Of a stretch of 42,906 nucleotides of DNA, positions 18,561 through 26,616 are shown piece after piece. Both the position numbers and the translations under genes were made by a program. Below the pieces are notes generated by a model. It was not told the origin of the DNA. It made no database searches and saw only the letters and a program-made list of their open reading frames with translations. The stretch covers positions 1 to 42,906 of the forward strand of contig JAGVZY010000015.1 in NCBI GenBank assembly GCA_018302225.1, given 5' to 3'. The stretch's first letter is position 1, and each line of letters begins with the position of its first letter. The DNA is from Candidatus Woesearchaeota archaeon. GTDB lineage: Archaea; Nanobdellota; Nanobdellia; SCGC-AAA011-G17; JAGVZY01.

Positions 18561-19712
18561 ATGAAAAGAAATTTATTTATAGCAATTGAAGGATGTGATG
18601 GTGCCGGTTCTTCTACACAGGTAGGTGCATTAAAGGATTTATTAAACCTAACAGGAAGAAAAGCTTTCGAAACAAAAGAACCAACAAACAATCTTGTTGG
18701 CGGATTGATTAGAGGTGTATTAAGAAAAAACTGGAAAATAGATCCAAAGGGTTTTCAGTTATTATTTGCTGCAGACAGATCACATCATTTAGATGATGAA
18801 ATTCTACCAACCTTGCAAAAAGGAAATATTATTACAGATAGATACTTTTTTTCAACAATAGCTTATGGTTCTTTAGATGCGGATATTTCATGGCTAAAAA
18901 GTTTAAATAGTTATTTTAGAACCCCTGACGCTACATTTATAATTGATGTCCCACCAGAAGTATGTATAGAAAGAATCAAAGCTTCAAGATCTTCTATGGA
19001 GTTATTTGAAGAAAAAGAAAAACTTTGTAGGGTCCAAGCAACATACCATATCCTCGCAAAACAATTTCCAGGTGTATATCTCATTGACGGAAATCGCAGT
19101 AAGGATGAAATTCTAAAAGAAATTTACGCGACTTTAAAACCTTATTATCATAAAAATATTATTGCTATTTCAGGACCACCTGGTTCAGGAAAAGGATCAT
19201 TTGCAGAAAAATTAGCAGAAAAAATAAGTTACACACATTATTCTATAGGCGAAATAAGAAGAAAAATGGCTAAAGAAAAAGGAGTTCCTTTAGCAGAATT
19301 AAATAAAATAGGTGAGCATGAAGCTTATACAGATAATGATGCAGACGCCTATATGCAAAAGTTGGCTCAAGAAGAAGATAATTTTATTGTTGATGGAAGA
19401 CTTTCTTATTTTTTTATACCTTATGCACTCAAAATATTTTTAGATGTAGATCCTAATGAAGGAGCTAAACGTGTTTTTGAAGCAGGAAGATCAGAAGAAA
19501 AATTTAAAAGTATAGATGAAGCGAAAATGGCAATTGAGGATAGAGCTACATCAGATGCAAGGAGATATTACAAATGGTATGATATTGAAAATGTTTATTC
19601 AAAGTCAAACTTCCATTATATCATAGATACAACAAAATTAAGTGTGGATCAAGTAATAAACAAAATAACAGATGAAATACTTCCAAAGCACGAAATTTAT
19701 AAAATTAGCTAA
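18561..19712 (+). CDS. Thymidylate kinase-cytidylate kinase fusion
   Basis: Two nucleotide-kinase domains are joined. Residues 1-195 resemble dTMP kinase: AIEGCDGAGSSTQ P-loop, TKEPT, FAADRSHH and the DRY motif ITDRYFFSTIAYG. Residues about 197-383 resemble archaeal CMP kinase: ISGPPGSGKGSFAEKLAEKI, YSIGEIRRKMA and FIVDGRLSYFF. The first P-loop has serine in place of the usual lysine (GAGSST rather than GAGKST), while the second keeps its lysine. Together with UMP kinase nearby this covers pyrimidine monophosphate phosphorylation. A TATA element TTTTAAATAA lies upstream of the ATG at 18561. Confidence 0.9.
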   Translation: MKRNLFIAIEGCDGAGSSTQVGALKDLLNLTGRKAFETKEPTNNLVGGLIRGVLRKNWKIDPKGFQLLFAADRSHHLDDEILPTLQKGNIITDRYFFSTIAYGSLDADISWLKSLNSYFRTPDATFIIDVPPEVCIERIKASRSSMELFEEKEKLCRVQATYHILAKQFPGVYLIDGNRSKDEILKEIYATLKPYYHKNIIAISGPPGSGKGSFAEKLAEKISYTHYSIGEIRRKMAKEKGVPLAELNKIGEHEAYTDNDADAYMQKLAQEEDNFIVDGRLSYFFIPYALKIFLDVDPNEGAKRVFEAGRSEEKFKSIDEAKMAIEDRATSDARRYYKWYDIENVYSKSNFHYIIDTTKLSVDQVINKITDEILPKHEIYKIS

Positions 19713-19804
19713 AACTTACTATTGACTATTTTGCGGCAATTCTTACATAATTGCCTTTCCTTTTCTTTTAAAGGTTTCTTACACATCTCGCATTTTTGTT
19801 CCAT
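19709..19804 (-). CDS. 31-residue zinc-ribbon protein
   Basis: A short frame from ATG 19802-19804 to TAG 19709-19711 encodes MEQKCEMCKKPLKEKERQLC then KNCRKIVNSKF. Two CxxC pairs (C5/C8 and C20/C23) spaced by 11 residues form a minimal zinc ribbon. The gene converges with the kinase fusion, sharing four bases at their stops. Tiny zinc proteins of this kind are common in DPANN genomes; the function is unknown, with nucleic-acid or protein binding likely. Confidence 0.7.
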   Translation of the reverse strand: MEQKCEMCKKPLKEKERQLCKNCRKIVNSKF

Positions 19805-19882
19805 AGATTTGAAAATAAGAAACAGCTATTTAAAGCTTTTTAATCCAAAAAGTATAAAAATCAACCCCTTCTCAGTTAAACT

Positions 19883-20833
19883 ATGCGTTACGAAAAACAA
19901 GTTATATTTGAAAGAATAGGCCAAAAAGGACAAGATTTTCTAAGTAAGGCACATGTCTGTATAGTTGGTTTAGGTGCTTTAGGCTCATATACTTCTAATT
20001 TCTTAGTAAGAGCAGGAATAAACAAATTAACTTTAATAGATAGAGATGTTATTGAAGAATCCAATTTACAGAGACAAAATGTTTATGGCGAGCAAGATAT
20101 AGGCAGACTAAAAACCGAAGTACTAACAGAAAAACTTTTACAAATAAACTCAAAAATACAAATAAAATCTTACTTTGCAGATTTAACTCATAAGAATAGT
20201 TCTTTATTAAAATCAGATTTAATCTTAGATTGTACAGATAATATGGAAACAAGATTTCTAATTAATGACTTTGCATTAAAAAATAATATCCCCTGGATAT
20301 ATTCTGCAGTTTTAGGTTCAGAAGGTATGGTCATGAATATTATTCCCAAAAAAACACCTTGTTTTAGATGCATATTTCAACCACCAACATCTCAATTGGG
20401 AACTTGCGACACAGAAGGAATAATTAATACAATACCTGCAGCAATCTCAGCACTACAAGTAACAGAAACAATAAAAATTATCACAAAACAAGCTTATTCA
20501 AAAGAATTAATTCATTTCGAAATATGGAAAGGCAAACTTTCTAAAACTAAAACAAAAAAATTACAAAAATGTCCTGCTTGCTCAGGAAATTACGAATTTC
20601 TTAATGGAGAAAAAGCAACAGATGCAATAAAATTATGTGGTGTCGGCACTTATCAAATTACCGGACCAAAATTAAATCTTACAAATCTTTCTAAAAATCT
20701 TCCAAATGCAAGAAAAATGGATTCTTACGTAAATTATAATAACAATATTTTCTTTGAAGATGGTAGGGTAATAATAAAAGCCAAATCTCTAGAAGAAGCT
20801 AAATCTATTTATTCTAAATATATAGGTAATTAA
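19883..20833 (+). CDS. E1-like adenylyltransferase (ThiF/MoeB/TtuC type)
   Basis: The 316-residue protein carries the E1 fold: VGLGALGSYTSNFLVRAGI nucleotide loop, LIDRDVIEESNLQRQ (Asp and Arg finger), DCTDNMETRFLIND, and two CxxC zinc pairs (CFRC and CPAC). A candidate catalytic cysteine is in GTCDTEGI. A short C-terminal extension with a VNYNNNIFFEDGRV segment follows the zinc site. Such enzymes adenylate the C-terminal Gly-Gly of ubiquitin-like sulfur carriers. The carrier at 24594-24809 and TtuA at 24811-25734 are the obvious partners, although Rel and TrmA-like genes lie between them. Confidence 0.88.
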   Translation: MRYEKQVIFERIGQKGQDFLSKAHVCIVGLGALGSYTSNFLVRAGINKLTLIDRDVIEESNLQRQNVYGEQDIGRLKTEVLTEKLLQINSKIQIKSYFADLTHKNSSLLKSDLILDCTDNMETRFLINDFALKNNIPWIYSAVLGSEGMVMNIIPKKTPCFRCIFQPPTSQLGTCDTEGIINTIPAAISALQVTETIKIITKQAYSKELIHFEIWKGKLSKTKTKKLQKCPACSGNYEFLNGEKATDAIKLCGVGTYQITGPKLNLTNLSKNLPNARKMDSYVNYNNNIFFEDGRVIIKAKSLEEAKSIYSKYIGN

Positions 20834-22746
20834 CTCAGTTCAATTGAAACAGTTTTAACACTTTTTATCTTTTCCAATCTTTTAATTAGCAACTTTAACT
20901 TATTTAAATTTTCAACCAAAACACCAAAATAGCAAGCCACAGTCTGATTTCCAGAGTTTTTAGCTTTAGCAGAATCTATATTCAATTTCATAGTCGTAAT
21001 TACATTTAACAATTCAGTTAATATTCCTACTCTTTCATTAGCTAAAACTTTTAAATTAACAATCCCTTCAATAGCCTCTGCCCAGTCTACTTTAATTTTA
21101 TCAGAATTTCTTGAACTTTTTATACAACCTTTTTTATGAATAGTTAACTTTCCTGTTCCAGCTAGAAATCCTTCAATTAAGTCTCCAGGTAAAGGATCAC
21201 AGCAAACAGCAAGTTTAATTGAAGCAACAGGAAAATTAGTATTAAGATTAAACAAACTAAATTTTCTTTTAACAGGAATTTTAACTCTTTGGGCATTAGT
21301 AGGTATATTACTAGTCGCTCTTATTGTACTATTAATTTTACTTCTTGCTTTACTTGTAATTACAAATTTTAACCAATCTCGATTAGGTTTATGATTCTTA
21401 GAAGTAATAATCTCAATAATATCTCCATTTCTTAGAGTATGTGATATTCCATAAAAAGAATCATTTATTTTTGCACCTGTACATCTATCACCTATTGTAC
21501 TGTGGATGGCATATGCAAAATCAACAACTGTAGAGTCATGTGGAAGTTCAATTAAATCTCCATTTGGAGTAAACACAAATATTAAATCTTCAAATACTTC
21601 TATTTTTAGATTCTTTGTAAATTTTTTTTCACTTTTTAATTCTCTCTGCCAATCCAATACTTGTTTTAACCATTTTATTTTATCATCTATTTCAGAGTCT
21701 TTTACATTCTTATAACTCCAATGTGCAGCCAAGCCATGTTCTGCAATTTCATGCATTTCTCCAGTTCTTATTTGTATTTCTAAAGGATTTCTAGAATAAT
21801 TTATTCCAATATGGATGCTTTGGTAACCATTTTTTTTAGGCTGAGCAATGTAATCTTTTAATCTTCCAGGAATTCCATTCCATTTTTTAGTAATTAAGTC
21901 TAAGGCTTTATAAGTATCTTTAATATCTTTTGTAATTATTCTTATTGCAAACAAATCATAAATTTTGTTTAAATCATCAATTTTTCCATGTATTTTTTTA
22001 TAGACACCATAAACCTCTTTTTGCCTTCCATACACTTTAGCGTCTATATTTTGCTGTTTAAGTAATTCTTTTATGTCTAATATTGCCCTTTCAATCACCT
22101 GTTGGCTCTTATTTTCCTTTCTTCTTATTTTTCCAACTAATTCAGAATATTCTTTGGGATATAAATTTTTAAAAGCTAAATTTTCAAGCTCATGCTTTAG
22201 ATTTATTATGCCTAGTTTGTAAGCCAGAGGAGCGTAAACATCCAATATTTCTTGAGATATTCTCTTTCTACTTTCTAAGTCCAAGTATTCTAATGTTCTT
22301 GCATTATGTAGTTTGTCTGCAAGTTTAACAAATATTACTCTTATATCCCTTACAGACGACAAAATAACTTTTCTTACTTTTTCAGCCGCCCATTCATGCT
22401 TACTTAATTTTTTTGCAGAAGCATTTTTTACTTTTTTTAGCAAAGTGACTCCTTCAACAAGTTCATAAACTTTTTCTCCAAACTTTTTTATTTCATCTAT
22501 TTTTGTTGAAGTATCTTCTAAGGTATCATGTAATAAACCTGCAACAATTGTCTCGGGGTCTAATCCTAAATCTGCTAAGATTAAAGCTACATTATAAGGG
22601 TGTATAAAAAAATCTTCTCCAGAAACCCTCTTTTCACCAGAGTGCTTTTCTTTAGAAAAATTATAAGCTTCTTCAATTAAACTTAAATCCTCTTTTGGAT
22701 AATTCCTTCTTACTTTATCCAATAAAATCTTTAAATCTATATCCAT
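20830..22746 (-). CDS. rel: Bifunctional RelA/SpoT-type (p)ppGpp synthetase/hydrolase
   Basis: The 638-residue protein has the full long-RSH order. The HD hydrolase domain (HPYNVALILADL, GLLHDTLEDT, KLADKLHNARTL) is intact. The synthetase domain has DLFAIRIIT, LKDYIAQPKKNGYQSIH and EIQIRTGEMHEIAEHGLAAHW. A TGS domain (FVFTPNGDLIELPHDSTVVD) follows, then a conserved CC-containing segment (KLAVCCDPLPGD) and a C-terminal ACT domain. Start chosen at the ATG at 22746 because a TATA box (TTTATAAACTT) lies 25 bases upstream; an in-frame TTG is four codons earlier. Long RSH enzymes are bacterial and only scattered in archaea, so transfer is likely. It overlaps the convergent E1 gene by four bases. 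Confidence 0.93.
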   Translation of the reverse strand: MDIDLKILLDKVRRNYPKEDLSLIEEAYNFSKEKHSGEKRVSGEDFFIHPYNVALILADLGLDPETIVAGLLHDTLEDTSTKIDEIKKFGEKVYELVEGVTLLKKVKNASAKKLSKHEWAAEKVRKVILSSVRDIRVIFVKLADKLHNARTLEYLDLESRKRISQEILDVYAPLAYKLGIINLKHELENLAFKNLYPKEYSELVGKIRRKENKSQQVIERAILDIKELLKQQNIDAKVYGRQKEVYGVYKKIHGKIDDLNKIYDLFAIRIITKDIKDTYKALDLITKKWNGIPGRLKDYIAQPKKNGYQSIHIGINYSRNPLEIQIRTGEMHEIAEHGLAAHWSYKNVKDSEIDDKIKWLKQVLDWQRELKSEKKFTKNLKIEVFEDLIFVFTPNGDLIELPHDSTVVDFAYAIHSTIGDRCTGAKINDSFYGISHTLRNGDIIEIITSKNHKPNRDWLKFVITSKARSKINSTIRATSNIPTNAQRVKIPVKRKFSLFNLNTNFPVASIKLAVCCDPLPGDLIEGFLAGTGKLTIHKKGCIKSSRNSDKIKVDWAEAIEGIVNLKVLANERVGILTELLNVITTMKLNIDSAKAKNSGNQTVACYFGVLVENLNKLKLLIKRLEKIKSVKTVSIELS

Positions 22747-22821
22747 AGGTTTAATCAATAACCCAAGTTTATAAATTTTCTTTTTGGAAATCTTTTTAAG
22801 CTAACCCATAAATTTTAAGTT

Positions 22822-23937
22822 ATGGCTGAAATATGCAAATATTATGGTAAATGTGGTGGTTGTACTTCTCAACATATCCCCTATAAAACTCAGTTAATAA
22901 ATAAAAAGAACTTACTTGCTAGTCTCTTAAAGATTAAAAATTCAGAAATAGACCTCTTCTCAGCCAACGAATTTAATTATAGAAATAGAATGGACTTTGT
23001 TTTTCATGAAAAAGGTTTAGGTTTTAGAGAAAAAGATACTCCAAACCAAATTTTAGATATAGACCAATGTATTATTGCAGAACAACAAATAAACTCCCTT
23101 TTAATCGAATTAAGGGATTTTTTTAAAGAAGTAGACCATTTCGACTTTAAAACTTATAAAGGAACTTTTAAATATGCAGTTATAAGAACTCCAAAATCAG
23201 ATTCATCAATTTCATTCGTTTTAAATTCAGATTCATTTAGAATTGAACAAGCCATAAAAAAAATAAAACACTTTTCAAAAAATACAACTGCAAAAAAGGT
23301 TTTAGTTGCTTATACACCTTCAAATTCAGAATTAAGTATATCTAAAGAAATTTTAGTAATCAAGGGTTCAAAATTTTTAAAAGAAAATATCTTAAATAAG
23401 AATTTTGTTTATTCCTCACAAGGTTTTTTTCAAAACAACTCCAAATTACTTGAAGAAATGCATTCTTATTGTAATTCTTTGTTAAAGCAGTATCCAACTC
23501 AAGAAGCCCACCTTTTAGATTTATATGGTGGAGTAGGAACATTTGGAATTATAAATTCAAACTTATTTAAACAAGTTTTTACAGTTGAAAATAATACTGA
23601 GTGTACAGAATCTGCAGAATTAAATACAAAAAACAATAATTGTAAAAATATAAAAGCAATTACTCTTGATGCAGCAAAAATAAATAAACTAAACCTAGAA
23701 AAAATAAAACCTTTGTTTGTTATTTTAGACCCACCAAGAAGTGGAATGCACCAAAAAACAATAAACCATTTAAATCAACTTTTACCTGAAGTTATAATTT
23801 ATATTTCTTGCAACCCGCAGCAATTAGGTAAAGATATTCCCAGATTCAGAAAATACAAGATTAAAAGTGTAGCTTTGTTCGACTTTTTTCCACAAACCTT
23901 TCATTCAGAAGTCATAGCTGAATTAGTGAAAATTTAA
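22822..23937 (+). CDS. RNA m5U methyltransferase (TrmA/RumA family)
   Basis: The 371-residue protein begins with the Fe-S ligands CKYYGKCGGC and has the family arrangement: a central region, GFFQNNSKLLEEM, then a Rossmann domain with LLDLYGGVGTFGI for SAM binding. The catalytic region is ILDPPRSGMHQ followed by YISCNPQQLGKD, where the cysteine attacks uracil C6. The family methylates uracil C5 in tRNA or rRNA; in some archaea a RumA-like enzyme makes m5U54 of tRNA. Its neighbours are tRNA sulfur-transfer genes, which favours a tRNA target, since TtuA thiolates m5U54. It is divergent from rel. Confidence 0.9.
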   Translation: MAEICKYYGKCGGCTSQHIPYKTQLINKKNLLASLLKIKNSEIDLFSANEFNYRNRMDFVFHEKGLGFREKDTPNQILDIDQCIIAEQQINSLLIELRDFFKEVDHFDFKTYKGTFKYAVIRTPKSDSSISFVLNSDSFRIEQAIKKIKHFSKNTTAKKVLVAYTPSNSELSISKEILVIKGSKFLKENILNKNFVYSSQGFFQNNSKLLEEMHSYCNSLLKQYPTQEAHLLDLYGGVGTFGIINSNLFKQVFTVENNTECTESAELNTKNNNCKNIKAITLDAAKINKLNLEKIKPLFVILDPPRSGMHQKTINHLNQLLPEVIIYISCNPQQLGKDIPRFRKYKIKSVALFDFFPQTFHSEVIAELVKI

Positions 23938-23983
23938 TAATTCTTAGAAAACCTTTAAAAGCTCTTTGATTTAAATACCCCTT

Positions 23984-24616
23984 ATGAATGCAAAATTTAA
24001 AAGAAATAAAGCCTTACTATTGCTGTCGTCAGGTATAGATAGCCCTGTAGCAGGTTATTTGCTCAAAGAACAGGGCACAGACCTAATTCCAGTTCATTTT
24101 GATCATTATCCTTTGAGACAAACTAAAGAGCTCAAAATAGATAAATTATGCAAAAAACTCAATTTTAAAAATTATTATCTTGTTCCATATGGAAACCTAC
24201 AAATTGAAATAATCAAAAAATGTAATCCAAGATACAGATGCGTTTTATGTAGAAGATTTATGTTTAAAATTGCAGAAAAATTAGCAGAAAAAGAAAAAGC
24301 AGACTATCTTGCAACAGGAGAAAATTTAGGACAAGTAGCAAGTCAAGTTTTAGAGAATATGGTTAACACTGATAAATCAATTAAGTTAATAATCTTAAGA
24401 CCTTTATTATGTAGAGATAAACAAGAAGTAATAAACATTGCAAAGAAAATAGGAACTTTTGAAATTTCAATAACACAAAACAGTTGTTGTGGTGCAGTTC
24501 CACAATGTCCCATTACAAAATCGAAATTAAATATTATTTTACAAGAAGAAGAAAAATTAGATGTTGAAAAACTTGTTAAAGAGGCAGTTAAAAATGCAAG
24601 TCTTCATAGAATTTGA
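23984..24616 (+). CDS. ThiI-like PP-loop sulfurtransferase domain, stand-alone
   Basis: The 210-residue protein matches only the pyrophosphatase domain of ThiI. The PP-loop is LLSSGIDSPVAGYLL, and YLATGENLGQVASQ with LRPLLCRDKQEVI follow as in ThiI. The ferredoxin-like and THUMP domains normally ahead of it, and the rhodanese tail, are absent. Cysteines occur in RYRCVLCRR and NSCCGAVPQC. In ThiI the activity is tRNA 4-thiouridine formation; without THUMP the tRNA must be bound another way. It overlaps the next gene by 23 bases, so the two are coupled. Confidence 0.85.
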   Translation: MNAKFKRNKALLLLSSGIDSPVAGYLLKEQGTDLIPVHFDHYPLRQTKELKIDKLCKKLNFKNYYLVPYGNLQIEIIKKCNPRYRCVLCRRFMFKIAEKLAEKEKADYLATGENLGQVASQVLENMVNTDKSIKLIILRPLLCRDKQEVINIAKKIGTFEISITQNSCCGAVPQCPITKSKLNIILQEEEKLDVEKLVKEAVKNASLHRI

Positions 24617-24809
24617 AAAAGAAAAAAGTAATCAAAATTCAAAAAAATTAGAATTAAAAGAAAATTCAACTGTAAAAGACCTTTTAATAGAATTAAATCT
24701 AAATCCCACAATAGTCTTAGTAACAAGAAATAACCAACTTACACCAGAAATTGTAAGATTAAAAAACAAAGATAAATTAAAAATTTTAGAAGTGGTTTCT
24801 GGAGGATAA
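24594..24809 (+). CDS. Ubiquitin-like sulfur carrier (ThiS/MoaD/TtuB type)
   Basis: The start at the ATG at 24594 (MQVFIEFEKEK) is preferred over an in-frame ATG at 24561 because it gives the first beta strand of the ubiquitin fold and a usual 71-residue length. The middle reads ENSTVKDLLIELNLNP as in ThiS/MoaD, and the protein ends in VVSGG, the C-terminal Gly-Gly that is adenylated and thiocarboxylated. It overlaps the ThiI-like gene and its stop is one base before the TtuA start, so the three genes form one operon. Confidence 0.88.
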   Translation: MQVFIEFEKEKSNQNSKKLELKENSTVKDLLIELNLNPTIVLVTRNNQLTPEIVRLKNKDKLKILEVVSGG

Positions 24810-24810
24810 A

Positions 24811-25734
24811 ATGACTTGTAAAAGTTGTAAAACAAATCCGGTATTTAATCTTCCTAACTCAAACATTTATTTATGTATCTCTTGTTTTAATAAATATTTT
24901 GAAAAGAATGTTTTTAAAACAATTAGACAATTTAATTTAGTAGATAAAAATGATAATATTGCGGTTGCAGTATCGGGAGGAAAAGATTCATTAAGTTTAT
25001 TGTATATTTTAAATAAAATTACTTCTAAAAATAAAAATATTAAATTAATTCCTATTTTAATCGATGAGGGAATAAAAGATTATAGGGATAAAACAATAAA
25101 AGATGCTAAAAAATTATGTAAACAATTAAATCTGAAGCTGAACATCCTTTCATATAAAAAAGAGTTCGGCTATACTTTGGATCAATTACTCGAACTTTCG
25201 AAAGAAAAACCCTGTTCTGTTTGTGGCGTTCTCAGAAGATATCTATTAAATAAATATGCAAGAAAGTTAAAAACAACTAAAATTGCAACAGGGCATAACT
25301 TAGATGATGAATCTCAAGCTATAGTTATGAATCAATTCAGAAACAATCCAGAAGTAAATGCAAGATTAGGACCTATAACAGGTATAAAAGACAATCCTTT
25401 ATTTATACGCAGAATTAAGCCCTTTTACTTTTTAACAGAAAAAGAAACCACTGCATATGCTTATCTTCACAAATTTACTTCAAATTATAACTCCTGTCCC
25501 TATACTTATAAGTCTTATAGAGGAGATGTAAGAAATATGTTAAATTCTTTTGAACAAAATCATCCTGGAATAAAAAATTCAATAATAAAATCCTTTATAG
25601 AAATTTTACCTTTGTTAAAAAAGAAATATTCTTCTCTGCCAGATACTAAATCTTGTAAGAAATGTAAAGAGCCTTGTTCTGGAGAAATTTGTCAGTGTTG
25701 TAATCTTATAAATAACATCCAGAGAAAGAAATAA
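24811..25734 (+). CDS. ttuA: tRNA 2-thiolation enzyme, TtuA/Ncs6 family
   Basis: The 307-residue protein has the whole TtuA layout. There is an N-terminal zinc finger (CKSCKTNPVF ... CISC), a PP-loop AVSGGKDSLSLLYIL, the Fe-S cysteines PCSVC plus a third in NSCPYTY, the motif TGHNLDDESQAIVMNQ, and a C-terminal zinc finger (CKKCKEPCSGEICQCC). The family makes 2-thiouridine in tRNA, at position 54 (TtuA) or 34 (Ncs6/NcsA). The adjoining carrier protein, E1 enzyme and m5U methyltransferase favour position 54, but this is inference. GGAGG within the carrier gene provides its ribosome site. Confidence 0.9.
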   Translation: MTCKSCKTNPVFNLPNSNIYLCISCFNKYFEKNVFKTIRQFNLVDKNDNIAVAVSGGKDSLSLLYILNKITSKNKNIKLIPILIDEGIKDYRDKTIKDAKKLCKQLNLKLNILSYKKEFGYTLDQLLELSKEKPCSVCGVLRRYLLNKYARKLKTTKIATGHNLDDESQAIVMNQFRNNPEVNARLGPITGIKDNPLFIRRIKPFYFLTEKETTAYAYLHKFTSNYNSCPYTYKSYRGDVRNMLNSFEQNHPGIKNSIIKSFIEILPLLKKKYSSLPDTKSCKKCKEPCSGEICQCCNLINNIQRKK

Positions 25735-25735
25735 C

Positions 25736-26122
25736 TCATTTTTTATGCTTTTTTCTATAATCTTTAATTGCTTCCTCCAAAGTTTCAGAACCCAATATAG
25801 AACAATGATGCTTTATTGCAGGTAATTTACCAAGATGCTCCGCGATATCCTTGTCATTTATTTTTTCGGCTTGTTCTAAAGTTTTGCCCTTAGCCAGCCT
25901 ACACAAAGCTTCAGAAGAAGAAATTGCCGCAACACAACCATAAGTTTTAAATTTAATATCTTTAATTTTATTTTTTTCAACTTTAATAAAAACTTCCATT
26001 ACATCACCGCAACTAACATTTCCTTTCTTTCCATGTCCATCTGGATTCTTGATTTCACCTACAAATTTTGGATGTTTAAAATATTCCATTACTCTTTTAC
26101 TATAAATATTTGAATCAGACAT
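25736..26122 (-). CDS. iscU: IscU/NifU-type Fe-S scaffold
   Basis: The start is placed at the ATG at 26122 (MSDSNIYSKRVMEYFKHP), preceded by TGGAGG, rather than at an upstream ATG that would bury this site. The 128-residue protein has the three scaffold cysteines: SCGDVMEV, YGCVAAISSSEAL and HHCSILGSETLEEA, with the Asp after the first cysteine also present. It overlaps the end of dcd by eight bases and belongs to the regulator-nifS-dcd-iscU transcript. It should receive sulfur from the adjacent desulfurase. Confidence 0.93.
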   Translation of the reverse strand: MSDSNIYSKRVMEYFKHPKFVGEIKNPDGHGKKGNVSCGDVMEVFIKVEKNKIKDIKFKTYGCVAAISSSEALCRLAKGKTLEQAEKINDKDIAEHLGKLPAIKHHCSILGSETLEEAIKDYRKKHKK

Positions 26123-26612
26123 GACTTTGCCTCCAGAATTTACCTTTATAACCTGCTTTTCCCTCAACTCCAAATAAAATTAATTGACAGATACCCATTC
26201 CTTCCTTTAAGACTATAGGCCTATTTAAATTATTTTTAATTTCTAAAACCTGTTTATTATTAACTCCTGGATGAACATAATTTGAAGTAGAATGCACACT
26301 TAAACCCAATCTAGCAAACCTACTTCTTCCTGTTAATAAACCCGCAACATTATTTGGAAGTTTTATTGTTTCTTTTGTTACACCTAAAATAAATTCACCT
26401 GGTTGCAAAAGATATTCTTTTTTCTTTACAACTTTAGTAAATTTCTTACAATCTTGATTTTCAGTTAACACTATTTGTTTAATTCCTTCTTTGAATATTC
26501 TAAACTCATTACCTAAATGAAGTTTTATTGTTGTATCATCTATTTCAGTTTTAGTTATTACAATTTTTTTATTTTTAATCTCTTCCAATATTTTTTCTTT
26601 AGATAATATCAT
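26115..26612 (-). CDS. dcd: dCTP deaminase / dUTPase family protein
   Basis: The 165-residue protein has the trimeric dUTPase/dCTP deaminase fold: LQPGEFILGVTKE, TGRSRFARLGLSVH, VHPGVNNKQVLEIKNNLN and a C-terminal GMGICQLILF. The Glu in VLEIKN occupies the place of the catalytic glutamate of dCTP deaminase, favouring deamination of dCTP to dUTP, though a dUTPase activity is possible. Its presence between nifS and iscU is not explained by function and looks like operon packing. Confidence 0.85.
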   Translation of the reverse strand: MILSKEKILEEIKNKKIVITKTEIDDTTIKLHLGNEFRIFKEGIKQIVLTENQDCKKFTKVVKKKEYLLQPGEFILGVTKETIKLPNNVAGLLTGRSRFARLGLSVHSTSNYVHPGVNNKQVLEIKNNLNRPIVLKEGMGICQLILFGVEGKAGYKGKFWRQSHV

Positions 26613-26616
26613 ATTT

